Numbered from the stretch's first letter, positions 1-10,246 are shown. The stretch: DNA of 64,000 bases from an uncultured Bacilli bacterium (GCA_934098485.1 CAKOOH010000002.1:62001-126000); one strand, 5' to 3'. The notes: a model not told the origin generated them from the letters alone. Program-made: numbers and translations.

Positions 1-140
1 TTACTACTTGCTTTATAATCAATTGTCATATTACCAATATAAATACTATATATCATAAAATTATCAGCAAATACATTACTTTTTAAACCAAAAAAACAAA
101 TTAACATTAATGCTATAACTATAAATTTATTTTTATTCAT
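1..140 (-). CDS. Secreted protein, N-terminal part only (runs off left edge)
   Basis: Minus-strand reading from an ATG at 140 stays open for 46 codons to the window edge. The protein starts with a basic MNKNK followed by a hydrophobic stretch (FIVIALMLICFFG) and a small-residue site near NVFA, which is a standard Sec signal peptide. The start overlaps the end of the upstream surface-protein gene by 8 bases, so the two are probably co-transcribed and translationally coupled. The mature part visible (YIGNMTIDYKASS) is too short to assign a family. By position it is likely another member of the surface-protein cluster; that is inference from context. Confidence 0.6.
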   Translation of the reverse strand, partial: MNKNKFIVIALMLICFFGLKSNVFADNFMIYSIYIGNMTIDYKASS

Positions 141-1323
141 AATCATAATCCCCCACACTTTCATTATCATTACTGTTTTTTACTTTCATAATTAATTTAT
201 ACGCCACTACACCACCAATACCAATTACAATTAAAATAATTATAACAGTTGCCATATTGCCAGATTTTTTAATACTTAACGTATAAATATTATCCTTATT
301 ATCAGAACCAGTAACAACAATATTAATTTTACTTCCATTTTTTAAATTAGAATTTCCTAAAATTTCATATGTACCATTTTCATCGTCTAAAACAATATTA
401 AATTTTAAAGTCTTAACATTTTTATCTATTTTCAAACTATAACTATTTTTATCTGAGCTAAAATTTAATTTATATCCTTCGATTGTTAAAGATTTAATTT
501 TATTACTGCTAGTACTTTCTTCTTTATATTTTAGATTTACCGTATAAACCTTAGTATCCCCATTTTCCGCAGTTACTGTTATTGTAATTGGGGTATCTAT
601 ATTAATATTTTCATTATTTTTTATATCAACCTTACTTTTATTTGACTCGGGAACTGCCTCTACCTCAATTCTTGTAGCATCTTTACTTATTTCAATTGTA
701 TAATTAGTAGTTTCTCGATTAAAAATAATTATTCCTTCCGAAAATTTAAGTGATGATAAATAAGTATTATTATCTTTTACAATTGGTGCTTCTGTAGTTG
801 TAGTGGTGGTTTCAGTTGATGCGGATGTAGAATTTTTTGTTGTTGTAGTTGTCCTTTTAGTTGTCGTTGTTCTTCTTTTTGTAGTTGTCGTCGTTGTTGT
901 TGTAGTTTTAGTTGTCGTTGTAGTCGTAGTTGGTGCTATATAAACAGCTCCATTACTCGTTCTATTGCAATCATAATAAGAAACAGATGTACAATATTTA
1001 TAATTATTAAGTCCAACTGAACATGGTCCCCTATAAGCATCACAGCCACTATTAACTTTAATAATATATTTATCCTTGTTGCCATTTGCACAAGTTACAA
1101 TATCATTTGTAATAAAGTATCCCACTGCCCATGATCCATTATGACAAACTGCCTTTTGACATTGTCCATAATATCCATAAGATTCACCCGTAAATGGATT
1201 ATCTTGAAATTTAACACATGCATCATAAGATGTATTACTACTAACAGGCGTATTTACATTAGCAGCATATACATTATTACCGAATAAAAATAATAACATG
1301 AATAATAACACTTTTCTTTTCAT
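133..1323 (-). CDS. Membrane-anchored surface protein with Cys-rich module, Thr linker and cadherin-like domains
   Basis: A 396-residue exported protein. Residues 1-20 are a signal peptide ending NNVYA. Residues about 35-125 form a Cys-rich module containing YYGQC, VTCANGN and YYDC motifs, also present in the next upstream gene. Residues about 130-180 are an almost pure Thr linker with Lys/Arg, a likely stalk. Two beta-sandwich units follow (about 188-268 and 275-350); the phrases YTIEISKDATRIEV and ENGDTKVYTVNLK are typical of the cadherin-like family PF12733. Residues about 356-378 are a transmembrane helix with a short basic/acidic cytoplasmic tail. AGGGAAGG precedes the ATG. Its role is unknown; adhesion or wall-associated structure is plausible. 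It lacks an LPXTG-type signal. Confidence 0.8.
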   Translation of the reverse strand: MKRKVLLFMLLFLFGNNVYAANVNTPVSSNTSYDACVKFQDNPFTGESYGYYGQCQKAVCHNGSWAVGYFITNDIVTCANGNKDKYIIKVNSGCDAYRGPCSVGLNNYKYCTSVSYYDCNRTSNGAVYIAPTTTTTTTKTTTTTTTTTKRRTTTTKRTTTTTKNSTSASTETTTTTTEAPIVKDNNTYLSSLKFSEGIIIFNRETTNYTIEISKDATRIEVEAVPESNKSKVDIKNNENINIDTPITITVTAENGDTKVYTVNLKYKEESTSSNKIKSLTIEGYKLNFSSDKNSYSLKIDKNVKTLKFNIVLDDENGTYEILGNSNLKNGSKINIVVTGSDNKDNIYTLSIKKSGNMATVIIILIVIGIGGVVAYKLIMKVKNSNDNESVGDYDYE

Positions 1324-1336
1324 ATATACCTTCCCT

Positions 1337-1365
1337 AAAAAAAGATACCAGTAATGGCATCTTTT
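1337..1365 (-). terminator. Rho-independent terminator after the NPKTG surface gene
   Basis: On the minus strand the stem AAGATGCCA / TGGTATCTT closes a 4-base loop (TTAC) and is followed directly by a run of T. It lies between two surface-protein genes, so the downstream gene (133-1323) probably has its own start site or depends on read-through. Confidence 0.7.
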
Positions 1366-1414
1366 CCTTATAGATCCAAGACCTATATTAATAATATCAT
1401 AAAATTATTAATAT

Positions 1415-2098
1415 TTAAATCTTTTTAAAAATATTTTTCTTATTAACTAAATATAATACTCCACTAACTACAATAATGCTTGGAATTAGTATTTTATAGT
1501 AATCTTCTACTCCTGTTTTAGGATTGTTACTATTATCCGTTTTTGTTGTTGTAGTAGTTTCACCATCATCCTTATTTCCTGGTGTTGTGTTATTATCTCC
1601 TGAAGTATTATCACCACCAGAAGTGTTTCCTGAAGTATATGCTGAACCATCAGCTTTATAAGCACAATCATAAGAGTATACTCTTGTTGCATAAGCATAT
1701 GCGCCTGTTACACTATCTAATTTATTTGAATCAGGAGCACATGAAGCATCTTTTGCTAAAGATAATGTTTGTCCCGCATTATTATCAGCACCACTACTTA
1801 TAATTGTTTTCTTAGGATCTGTATTACCATTTTCACAAGTTACCTTTGAACTAAAACTATTATTTATATAATGAACATTTTTGCTATTTTCACATTTAAT
1901 CGCAATACATTCTAAATAATAGCCACTTTTTGAATTTGTATAACCTGAATTTTCATCTTCTGCACTTTGACACAATGTTTTAATATTTGCATTATCTGCA
2001 ATTGCACTACCAATAGTTTTAGTATTACTATCAACTGCGGCATTAACACCTATTGGTAATAAAACTAAACTAATTAAACTTAAAATTATTTTTTTCAT
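1415..2098 (-). CDS. Surface protein with Cys-rich module and NPKTG sorting-like signal
   Basis: A 227-residue exported protein. Residues 1-20 are a signal peptide (ending GVNAA). Residues about 40-150 carry the same Cys-rich module as the neighbouring gene at 133-1323 (YYLEC, VTCENGN, SYDC). A Gly/Ser/Thr/Asn-rich spacer follows, then NPKTG, a hydrophobic segment (about 202-219) and a basic tail (KKNIFKKI). That tripartite end is the layout of a sortase substrate, although the motif is NPKTG, not LPXTG. No sortase is encoded in the window. An alternative is simple membrane anchoring by the C-terminal helix. Function unknown. Confidence 0.8.
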   Translation of the reverse strand: MKKIILSLISLVLLPIGVNAAVDSNTKTIGSAIADNANIKTLCQSAEDENSGYTNSKSGYYLECIAIKCENSKNVHYINNSFSSKVTCENGNTDPKKTIISSGADNNAGQTLSLAKDASCAPDSNKLDSVTGAYAYATRVYSYDCAYKADGSAYTSGNTSGGDNTSGDNNTTPGNKDDGETTTTTKTDNSNNPKTGVEDYYKILIPSIIVVSGVLYLVNKKNIFKKI

Positions 2099-2104
2099 AT
2101 TATG

Positions 2105-4888
2105 CTACCCTTCTAAATAATCCTTTTTTGCTTTTCTTTTTCTTTTAACTATTATTATTATGCTCGCTCCTAACAAAATTACACCACCAATTATCGCAGA
2201 TGTTGTTTCTAATTTTTTATTATATTTATCCTTTTCAATATTAATTGAATAAACTTTAGTATCTCCATTTTCTGCAATAACTTTAACCTTAACAATACTA
2301 AACGCTGTTAAATCATTATTGCCATACATATAAACTTCTGCTCTATCATCATTTGGCGTAGCCGTTATAAGAAGTGTTTTTTCTCTTTTAATCTTAATAT
2401 TGTAATCATATACATCAGGTTTAAAGTCTAAATTATAATCTTTAATAGTTAAAGTATTTAAACTTGTATCACTTGCAACAGTTAATCCGCTTTCTTTTCT
2501 TATAACATAAACATTATAAATCTTGGTCTTTTTACCGTTCGTAACCGTTATTTCAATTTGATTATTTCCAACTCTAAATCCTGAATCTCCAATAATCTTT
2601 ACAACTGCATTTTCACTTTCAGCAAATGCATATATCGGTAAATTTTCTACCTCATACCCAACAGATACAGTATAAGAAGTTGTATCTCTATCATAAACTA
2701 AAGATGTTCCTGGAATACTTAACGAACTTAAATAAGTACTCGTCTTAATATCATCTACATTTAGATTAGAATCTTTTACAAATGTTATAACATAACTTCT
2801 AACAATTCCCGCACTACTTACTGTTTTTAATACTGCAGAAGTTTGTTCACTAGTAAGTTCAATCGTTCTTGGTTCATATCCCGCTACAAATGCTGCAGTT
2901 TTACTTTCTAAAGTACCATTTATTGAAACCTTAGTAACTTTCTTAGAAACCTTTACCGTATAATCAGTTACATATGGATTAAAATCGATTGTACCAGCAC
3001 TTAACTTAATATCACTTAAGAAGTTATTATTATCACGATCATCTACTCTATTAATGATAAATGTATAAGTTCTAATCTTACCTTTTTTATTAACTATTTT
3101 TATCAGTTCAACATTTCTTCCGTATTTTACATCAACCGTTCTCGGTTCAAAACCTTCTACAAAAGAAGCATCACTACTAGTTAAACTAGCATAAATTGCT
3201 ACTTTACTTCTATTTACTGTAAGTTCATAACCAGTTTTTAATAAATCAAAACTTGCTAGAACACTATCATTTTTTAGTGTATTAGATAATCTAACATATT
3301 TGCTATCAACTAAAGTAGCGCTTTCATAAGCCGTCGTTTCATCATTTAATGGTTTAGCATCATATGTTTCTGTACCATCAGTACTTTTTACTGAAAAACT
3401 AGAAATGGTTGTTGATGTATCAGCATCATAAATTCTACTCATTGATGGATAACTTATTCTATTATTTTTATTAATTACCCAAACAAAATAAGTACCAGCC
3501 ATCTTATTTTCTCTTGCTACATAAGATTCATCATTAAATGAAGTCCATTCAGAATTTATAATTGGTTCTGTACCACTTGAAATATAATAACCCTTAATTC
3601 CTTGTGAACCATTATCAGTAGCTTGTAAAGTAACTGTTCCGTATCCATCTGCTCTTACGATGCTACCAGTAGAAGATACACTTGGTCTTGCTATATAATC
3701 ACAAGATACTGAATAGCTTATATAACAAGTATCACTAGTTGCTGTTTTACATGTATTTTGTTTTTCGATTATTGACTTATCATAATTTTCCGCACAAGTA
3801 ACTTTTTCACTAATATTGTCATTTTCAGAATTTACATATTCACCATTTTGATTTTTTTTGTAACAAATTTTAAAATTATCCACTTTATCTTTAAAGTCAG
3901 TAAGTTTACTTGAACTTTCACATTTTTCATCAGTAGTTGATGCTGAACATGCAGGTTTATCACGTAATATATTATTTAAATAAATATATTGTTCTTCTCC
4001 TTTAATAGTAACTTTACATACTCCATCAGTACATCTATCACCTAAAGAAGGTGTTAAACTAATTTCTGTTCCACAAGTTAAACTTTGCTTTTTAACACTC
4101 ATACTAGAATTTGTATAAGTATTTGTTCCTTCCTTAACATAACCAACCTTTGAAGAACATGTATTACTTATATCAGTAGTTGATAATTTATTCTTATAAA
4201 CCTTTGTTGTTGTTTTAACATCTCCACCATTTATTTTAGTAACTGTACAATAATCATTTTCATCACACTTTGTTACATATATTCTATCACCACAATATAT
4301 ACTCGCACCTGAATATCTTGCGCCTTCTTTAGCATAAAAATAAGCATTTAATTCTTCTTCTTTTACACTTGGAACTGGAATAGTTACAACTTGTTGTGTA
4401 GTTGTCACTGTCGTTTTAGTTGTGCTCTTTGTTGTGCTTCTTGTTGTACCTTTTGTTGTTTGTGTTGCTGGTGGCTGTGTTACTGGTGCTTGTGTTGGTT
4501 GCTCATTAACATTATATAATTCTTTAGTAGCACTATGAACACAATAATTACCAGATAGTAGTTTATCCCAACATAAGTTATCATCATAACTGCCCCAACG
4601 GGGATTAATGTTGCCATCAGAAGAACAAGGCGCCACAGCTTTACCTTTAAATAAAAGATATGTATCATACTCACAATTTTTACCTAATATACAAATCTCA
4701 CAACCTTTAGTCGTTGGCTTATAGATATAATAAGTATATCCTAGCAAATTATTACTTTCATAGTTTATATTACTATCATTATTACTATCCTTGCTTAATT
4801 TATTATCGTCACCTACAAAGAAAAATCCAATAACAAAAGTTAAAACACATAATATAGATAATAATAAAACTTTTACTTTATTTTTCAT
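2105..4888 (-). CDS. Large membrane-anchored surface protein with cadherin-like repeats
   Basis: I place the start at the Met at 4888, 18 codons inside the longest frame, because AGAAGGAGAG sits just upstream of it and the hydrophobic export segment (VLLLSILCVLTFVIGFFF) then follows immediately. The 927-residue product has an N-terminal region with several Cys pairs, a Thr/Pro/Gln linker (about 130-170), a second Cys-rich part (about 200-400), then at least three cadherin-like beta-sandwich repeats, each with an FxPxVxxY-like strand and a closing KxYxxxI strand. A C-terminal helix (AIIGGVILLGASIIIIV) and a basic tail anchor it in the membrane. Paired phrases GFEPRTVDVKYG and GYEPRTIELTSE show internal duplication. 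Probably an extracellular stalk or adhesin; ligand unknown. Confidence 0.8.
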   Translation of the reverse strand: MKNKVKVLLLSILCVLTFVIGFFFVGDDNKLSKDSNNDSNINYESNNLLGYTYYIYKPTTKGCEICILGKNCEYDTYLLFKGKAVAPCSSDGNINPRWGSYDDNLCWDKLLSGNYCVHSATKELYNVNEQPTQAPVTQPPATQTTKGTTRSTTKSTTKTTVTTTQQVVTIPVPSVKEEELNAYFYAKEGARYSGASIYCGDRIYVTKCDENDYCTVTKINGGDVKTTTKVYKNKLSTTDISNTCSSKVGYVKEGTNTYTNSSMSVKKQSLTCGTEISLTPSLGDRCTDGVCKVTIKGEEQYIYLNNILRDKPACSASTTDEKCESSSKLTDFKDKVDNFKICYKKNQNGEYVNSENDNISEKVTCAENYDKSIIEKQNTCKTATSDTCYISYSVSCDYIARPSVSSTGSIVRADGYGTVTLQATDNGSQGIKGYYISSGTEPIINSEWTSFNDESYVARENKMAGTYFVWVINKNNRISYPSMSRIYDADTSTTISSFSVKSTDGTETYDAKPLNDETTAYESATLVDSKYVRLSNTLKNDSVLASFDLLKTGYELTVNRSKVAIYASLTSSDASFVEGFEPRTVDVKYGRNVELIKIVNKKGKIRTYTFIINRVDDRDNNNFLSDIKLSAGTIDFNPYVTDYTVKVSKKVTKVSINGTLESKTAAFVAGYEPRTIELTSEQTSAVLKTVSSAGIVRSYVITFVKDSNLNVDDIKTSTYLSSLSIPGTSLVYDRDTTSYTVSVGYEVENLPIYAFAESENAVVKIIGDSGFRVGNNQIEITVTNGKKTKIYNVYVIRKESGLTVASDTSLNTLTIKDYNLDFKPDVYDYNIKIKREKTLLITATPNDDRAEVYMYGNNDLTAFSIVKVKVIAENGDTKVYSINIEKDKYNKKLETTSAIIGGVILLGASIIIIVKRKRKAKKDYLEG

Positions 4889-4942
4889 AAACTCTCCTTC
4901 TATCTTCATAATAATTTTAATATAAATTTCCTTAAATAGCAA

Positions 4943-5497
4943 TTATATTTTAAACGATTTAAACTTATTTCTTTTAACTAAATAGTTAATCCCAGTTTCT
5001 GCTAAAGATAATATGCCATTTACTACAAAAAAGAATGCTAAAAGCAAAAGTTGGACACTTTGATCATAATATAAATTAATACTTGTAAGTAATCCTAATA
5101 AAATAAATAAAGAAAAAGTCATCAAATTAACATAAAACATTCCATCATCTCTATCATGATAATAATCTAGTTTAATAAGTTTTATAATTGACATAATTCC
5201 TACCCAAGAAAATAATGTAATGCCTAATACTTTAGGTGTATCATAATTACCAAATTTATAACCACTTACAGCAACTAAAATGCACGCTATTGATGTATAT
5301 AAACTCTCTCTATCCTCTTTTTCTCTCGTTAAAATAAATTCAATCATCTTTATTCCTGCATAAACACTAAATAAAACATATAAAAGTAGATTTGGTTTCA
5401 TGTTTTCCAAAAATGTCGCACTAAATAAAAATATTCCTAAAAGTAATATTAATCCTGAACATATAATATTAACTTTCATTTTATCCTTCTTTTTCAT
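4943..5497 (-). CDS. Small multi-pass membrane protein, function unknown
   Basis: A 184-residue protein with about six hydrophobic helices (for example IICSGLILLLGIFLFSATF and VLGITLFSWVGIMSIIKL) linked by short charged loops, ending in a basic tail. AAAGGAGAG precedes the ATG. The overall pattern of short paired helices recalls HdeD/DUF308-type membrane proteins, but I see no diagnostic motif and do not assign it. It lies between the surface-protein cluster and the terminator that closes essC, so it is probably transcribed with the surface genes downstream of it. Confidence 0.6.
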   Translation of the reverse strand: MKKKDKMKVNIICSGLILLLGIFLFSATFLENMKPNLLLYVLFSVYAGIKMIEFILTREKEDRESLYTSIACILVAVSGYKFGNYDTPKVLGITLFSWVGIMSIIKLIKLDYYHDRDDGMFYVNLMTFSLFILLGLLTSINLYYDQSVQLLLLAFFFVVNGILSLAETGINYLVKRNKFKSFKI

Positions 5498-5563
5498 TCC
5501 TACTCTCCTTTAGTATAATATTAAAACAATAATTATTATCTGTCAATTAAACTCTTTAATAAC

Positions 5564-5596
5564 AAAAAACTTCCTAATCATTTTAGAAAGTTTTTT
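5564..5596 (-). terminator. Terminator of essC
   Basis: The minus strand reads a 14-bp stem (AAAAAACTTTCTAA with TTAGGAAGTTTTTT, one G-U) around a 5-base loop, with a T-rich 3' arm. It begins three bases after the essC stop codon and separates the secretion locus from the surface-protein genes. Confidence 0.8.
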
Positions 5597-5599
5597 ATT

Positions 5600-8500
5600 T
5601 TATAATGTTTCCGTAGTTTCTTCTGTCACTTCAAAAGATTCTACAAATTTAACATATGAAGGTTTTCCAGCCTTTACTACAAAGCAAAAATTGCTTGGAA
5701 TATCTTCTTTCATTTCCGGAATCTTTTGAGCAACCTTAACACTATATTGATCATTAATACCATTACCAATCCAAATACCAAAATTACCATTCGCACTAGT
5801 ACGGTACCAATTTTCCATTTCAATCTTGCGGATTTTATCAACACTATCAACTATAATAAATTTAATAATATCTAAATCTTTAGCATTATTCATCATTTTA
5901 TCAAATGCCTTCATATTTTCTTGACTTAACTTATTTCTAAATGAATCTATACCAATAATAACGCAGTAAATTTTTTGATTATCAGCAAAAATATCCTTAT
6001 TAAAATTATTATTTACATACTTTTCATAATTACTATTTACAAATTCATTTAATTTAGTAAATGTTTTATCAAAATCCTTATCTGTATATTGATAATTACC
6101 TTTTTGAAGTTCTATTTCTCCCGCATTAATAACCATCACATTTGCTATCTTCTGATAAACAATTTGATTTAATAAAGGATATAGAAATTTACTTACCGAT
6201 AATAAATCTAAGGTACTAATAATATTAATTAAATATCTATTAAAGTTAAAAGTACAAGCATTTAAATTTGCTTTATTTATACCAATAACTACTTCTTTAT
6301 TAGATAAGTAATTTTTTATTTCATTAAGAGTAACAATATTTGGTAAAACAGGTATTTTATTTGCTTTTATTCTATAAAGTGAATTAGTAATTCTAATCTT
6401 ATTTTTTACACTTTCTGTAATTGTATCTTTTTCACTAACCATCGCTGTTTGAAATTCAAATACTTCATCCATTTTAATAAGACCTCTACCAAATAATTTA
6501 GCCGGATAATTCTTATTAACATTACCCATGATAACCATATAGTCATCTTCATTATTTTGATTAAGTGTATACGTAAGAGAAAAACTCTGTCTTAACTTAT
6601 ATCTTATTCCGTTTGGTGTTGTCACGGTTAAAACAAAATATATTCCATACTTTGTGCTTTCTCTAGCAAGTACTCCCAAGTTTTCTGTTAAATTATCATA
6701 CACTTCAGCAAACGATTCATAATTATTAATAATGATAACTATATTAGGAATTTTTCTATTACTATTTTTTATATAACTTTCATAACTACCATTATAATCA
6801 GCAAATAGTGCTTTTCTTTCATTTATTGTAGCTACAATCATTTTAAATAAATTATTAACTTTTTCATCTTCGCCACTTGCTAGTATGTCTCCAACTAAAT
6901 AAGAATTTCTAAACATATTAAGTGCACCAGAACCAAAATCAATTATATAATAATTAACTTCTTCCGGAGTATAATTAACAATTGAAGCATAAATCATACT
7001 AGTTATAAAGTTTTCCTTACCACTTCCCGCTGCTCCATAAATTAAAGCATTTCCTTGATTAGAAAGAGGAATAGTTAATAACCTTTGTTCTTGTTTATTA
7101 GGAATATCATATTCACCTATTATCGGATTAACATTAAACTTTTCGGCTTTATAATTATATTTTGAAGCTAGTCCATCAACTGTTATAAAAGCTGGTATCT
7201 TTTCAAGCCATAATGGCTTTGTCACTATATTTTGCTCACGAGCAATACTCTCTAAATATTTAACAATATTAATAAGTTCTTCACCACTAGCATTTACCAC
7301 TTCTTCTTTTTTAATTTTAGTATTTATTTTTTTAGTTATATAACCTATATTATTAATAAAATCTATAGACGTATTAAGTTCTTTGCTTACCTTTTCATGT
7401 GGAATATATTTACCTCCAGCATAAGCCGCTTGTCCTAAGATAAATACTTCATCATAACCAACTTGAAAATAAAATCTACCTGTCTGTTTTAAATAAGCAG
7501 CATCCGCCTTTTTAATTACTTCATTTGAATCAGAAGTATCTTGAACTCTTAAACATACCCTAAATCTTGTATTACTCCAAATTTGTGGATCAACTACTCC
7601 ACTAGGTTTTTGGGTTGCTAAGATTAAATGAACGCCTAAACTACGACCAATACGAGCAGTACTAATAAGTTCATCCATAAACTCTGGCTGCTGATTTTTA
7701 AGTTCCGCAAACTCATCACATATAATAAACAAATGAGAAACCGGCTCTGTTATGGTACCTTCTCTAAACATTTTTTGATATTTATAAATATCTATCGTAC
7801 TTTCCCCTGATATTTCCCTTGCTTTATTAAATAAAGACTGTCTTCTTTTTAATTCTGATTCAATTGATGCTAAACTTCTTTTTATCTCATTAGCATCTAA
7901 ATTCGTTATTGTTCCAACTAAATGAGGAAGCTTTAACCCTGTAAGTTTATTTTCAAAGGCCCCGGCTAAACCGCCACCTTTATAATCTATCAATATAAAT
8001 TGTACTTCATAAGGATGATAATTTATAGCCATCGATAATATATATGTAATAATAAACTCTGATTTACCACTACCAGTCATACCAGCAATAAGTCCATGTG
8101 GTCCATGATATTTTTCGTGTAAATCAATGGCAATTAATTCTTCATTTTTTCCAACCCCAACTGGAGTACTTAAATTAAGAATTGGATTATTCCTTTTCCA
8201 TCTAAGTGGTGAATTAAGTTGTTCAACCTTACCAACATCATACATTTCTAAAAAGCCAATCTTATTTGGAAGTTTGCCTTCTGCATCATTTTTTATATCA
8301 ATTGGAATATTAGCAAGAACTTTTACGCATGCTTCATAATCAATAATTGAATCTAAATCAGGAACAAACTTAATACTTTCTTCAGGATTTAAACTATTTC
8401 TAATTTCACATTCATGATATTTATTACTAAGTAAACTCATATCGATAAAAGATGTACATTGATCTGGTAAATTAGTCATTTTTTGTTCTAAAATTAATAA

Positions 8501-10246
8501 ACTAAAACCACTATATTCTTTATTATTTAATACATTTTTTAAAATATCATATTCTCTTACCTTTTTAAGACAATCAGTGATTATTAAATATGATTGATTA
8601 TTTTTGTTAGTTTCATTATCACTAACACTTTGATCATCACTTTTACGTGATTCAAACACTTTATTTAAATAATAGCAAACTTCTTTATATTCATCATTAT
8701 TTGTAGCAAAAAATCTTAATGATTTATCATCAGTAAATATATGAGGAGCAAGTTTTAAAAAACTCCATTCGTGTTCTCTTTCTTCATCGGTAAGTATTAC
8801 AATCTTTAAATCATCATAACTATGAAATGCCAAAATTTGAATAAGCAGTCTTCTAATTAAATTATGCAAACTAGATAGTCCAAACACTCCACTTATAAAG
8901 TTATTTTTAAAAGAATAAGGTATTGCTACATTTTCTAATGTCTTTGGTGTACTACCAAGTTCATTTAGCATTTTTTTTAAATTATCTTCATCCATTGAAA
9001 ATCCCTCTTCAGGATAATTAATACTAATTCTCATTGGATAGTTTCCTGTTCCCACATTGACAGTTAAAAAATCAATATCATCTTTTCTTTTTTGCCACAA
9101 TGCAGGGTTCTTATGTAAAATTATATCTGCTGCTTTAGATGTATCTTGATAATACATGTTTAAGGCTTCTTCTTGACTATGCTTATTTATTTCTATTTCT
9201 TCTTTTTTAGAATCGATATATTTACGATACTTTTTTTGTCTTTTTCTTTCTTTACTCAATCTTTCATATTTTTGATACCATCTAGTAAATAAAGGCCACA
9301 CAAAAATACTAGCAAACATTGCTCCACATATTATAAGTGATGGCGTCACTTGTTTTAATGTTGCCGTTCCATTCATTACATTATTAAGCGATTGATAACC
9401 CATAATTAAAGAAGTCATTGACATAGTTGCCATTGGACCAATAGTAAGTAAAAAAGGGCTTTCTTTTTCTTCTTGTTTAGCAGGCGGTGCATCAATTTTT
9501 AAATTTAATGTATTTATAACAGGCACTATTCTTGGCTTTTTATAAAAATAATCATTATCATTATATATAGGATATTCTATTTCCGTTGCCGGCTCTGTAA
9601 AATCTGAATACATAGAACCAATCATTCCTAAAGGTATCATATTTGTATTTATAGAATTAATAGTTCCATTGTTAACATATAAAGCAAATCCATTATTTGT
9701 AGTCATTGAAATCATCATACGAAGCCCAACAATGAATATTACATCACCTATTTTAATTTCAGCCTTTTTTAATATTCTAAAATTATTTACATAAATACCA
9801 TTTTTTGTATCATATACATATATATATAGTTTATTATCTTCTTTTTTTATTAAACATGATTCTTTATCCAAATTACTATAATTGATATTCGCACTTGACT
9901 TACTACCAATTAACAGACCTTTTTCGATATATTCATTTATTTCATAACAATTATAATTTTCAATAACTGGGGAACAATATAATATGAAAATACTATTATC
10001 AATATCATTTTTTACATAATAAAACTTACCCACTTCTAAATAAGCAGATGGTTCCATGACATTATTTTTTATATAATATACTTCTTTATTACTAATTAAC
10101 TTCCATTTACCATTTTCTGCTTCGATTGATATTAAATTAGTTCTATTACCATTTAAATCAATCCCATCAACCCAGTATACACCTTGCACATTTTCTGGCA
10201 AAATAATATTTTTAATTGAATAAAGTTTAATTACGGATATTCTCAT
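5600..10246 (-). CDS. essC: EssC/YukBA-type FtsK-SpoIIIE ATPase of a type VIIb secretion system
   Basis: A 1548-residue membrane ATPase, the motor and conserved core of Bacillota T7SS. The N-terminus (about 1-190) has two FHA-like beta domains (the second includes KNGIYVNN and KIGDVIFIVG). Two transmembrane helices lie near 265-322. Domain D1 has a full Walker A, GMTGSGKSE (about residue 722), and Walker B LFIICDEFAEL. D2 has GAAGSGKEN (about 1074), where the usual Ser/Thr after Lys is Glu, and a weakened Walker B (IVIIINNYE). D3 at the C-terminus has no recognisable Walker A. This one-good-two-weak pattern is usual for EssC. AAAGGGGTG precedes the ATG. A TATAAT at 10277-10282 may drive it separately, but the -35 is poor. 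It follows the substrate genes, separated by a terminator. Confidence 0.93.
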   Translation of the reverse strand: MRISVIKLYSIKNIILPENVQGVYWVDGIDLNGNRTNLISIEAENGKWKLISNKEVYYIKNNVMEPSAYLEVGKFYYVKNDIDNSIFILYCSPVIENYNCYEINEYIEKGLLIGSKSSANINYSNLDKESCLIKKEDNKLYIYVYDTKNGIYVNNFRILKKAEIKIGDVIFIVGLRMMISMTTNNGFALYVNNGTINSINTNMIPLGMIGSMYSDFTEPATEIEYPIYNDNDYFYKKPRIVPVINTLNLKIDAPPAKQEEKESPFLLTIGPMATMSMTSLIMGYQSLNNVMNGTATLKQVTPSLIICGAMFASIFVWPLFTRWYQKYERLSKERKRQKKYRKYIDSKKEEIEINKHSQEEALNMYYQDTSKAADIILHKNPALWQKRKDDIDFLTVNVGTGNYPMRISINYPEEGFSMDEDNLKKMLNELGSTPKTLENVAIPYSFKNNFISGVFGLSSLHNLIRRLLIQILAFHSYDDLKIVILTDEEREHEWSFLKLAPHIFTDDKSLRFFATNNDEYKEVCYYLNKVFESRKSDDQSVSDNETNKNNQSYLIITDCLKKVREYDILKNVLNNKEYSGFSLLILEQKMTNLPDQCTSFIDMSLLSNKYHECEIRNSLNPEESIKFVPDLDSIIDYEACVKVLANIPIDIKNDAEGKLPNKIGFLEMYDVGKVEQLNSPLRWKRNNPILNLSTPVGVGKNEELIAIDLHEKYHGPHGLIAGMTGSGKSEFIITYILSMAINYHPYEVQFILIDYKGGGLAGAFENKLTGLKLPHLVGTITNLDANEIKRSLASIESELKRRQSLFNKAREISGESTIDIYKYQKMFREGTITEPVSHLFIICDEFAELKNQQPEFMDELISTARIGRSLGVHLILATQKPSGVVDPQIWSNTRFRVCLRVQDTSDSNEVIKKADAAYLKQTGRFYFQVGYDEVFILGQAAYAGGKYIPHEKVSKELNTSIDFINNIGYITKKINTKIKKEEVVNASGEELINIVKYLESIAREQNIVTKPLWLEKIPAFITVDGLASKYNYKAEKFNVNPIIGEYDIPNKQEQRLLTIPLSNQGNALIYGAAGSGKENFITSMIYASIVNYTPEEVNYYIIDFGSGALNMFRNSYLVGDILASGEDEKVNNLFKMIVATINERKALFADYNGSYESYIKNSNRKIPNIVIIINNYESFAEVYDNLTENLGVLARESTKYGIYFVLTVTTPNGIRYKLRQSFSLTYTLNQNNEDDYMVIMGNVNKNYPAKLFGRGLIKMDEVFEFQTAMVSEKDTITESVKNKIRITNSLYRIKANKIPVLPNIVTLNEIKNYLSNKEVVIGINKANLNACTFNFNRYLINIISTLDLLSVSKFLYPLLNQIVYQKIANVMVINAGEIELQKGNYQYTDKDFDKTFTKLNEFVNSNYEKYVNNNFNKDIFADNQKIYCVIIGIDSFRNKLSQENMKAFDKMMNNAKDLDIIKFIIVDSVDKIRKIEMENWYRTSANGNFGIWIGNGINDQYSVKVAQKIPEMKEDIPSNFCFVVKAGKPSYVKFVESFEVTEETTETL

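Noticed and set aside
1582..1803. Plus-strand open frame opposite the NPKTG surface gene
   Set aside because: It mirrors the Asn/Thr-rich coding strand, has no ribosome site and a His/Leu-biased composition.
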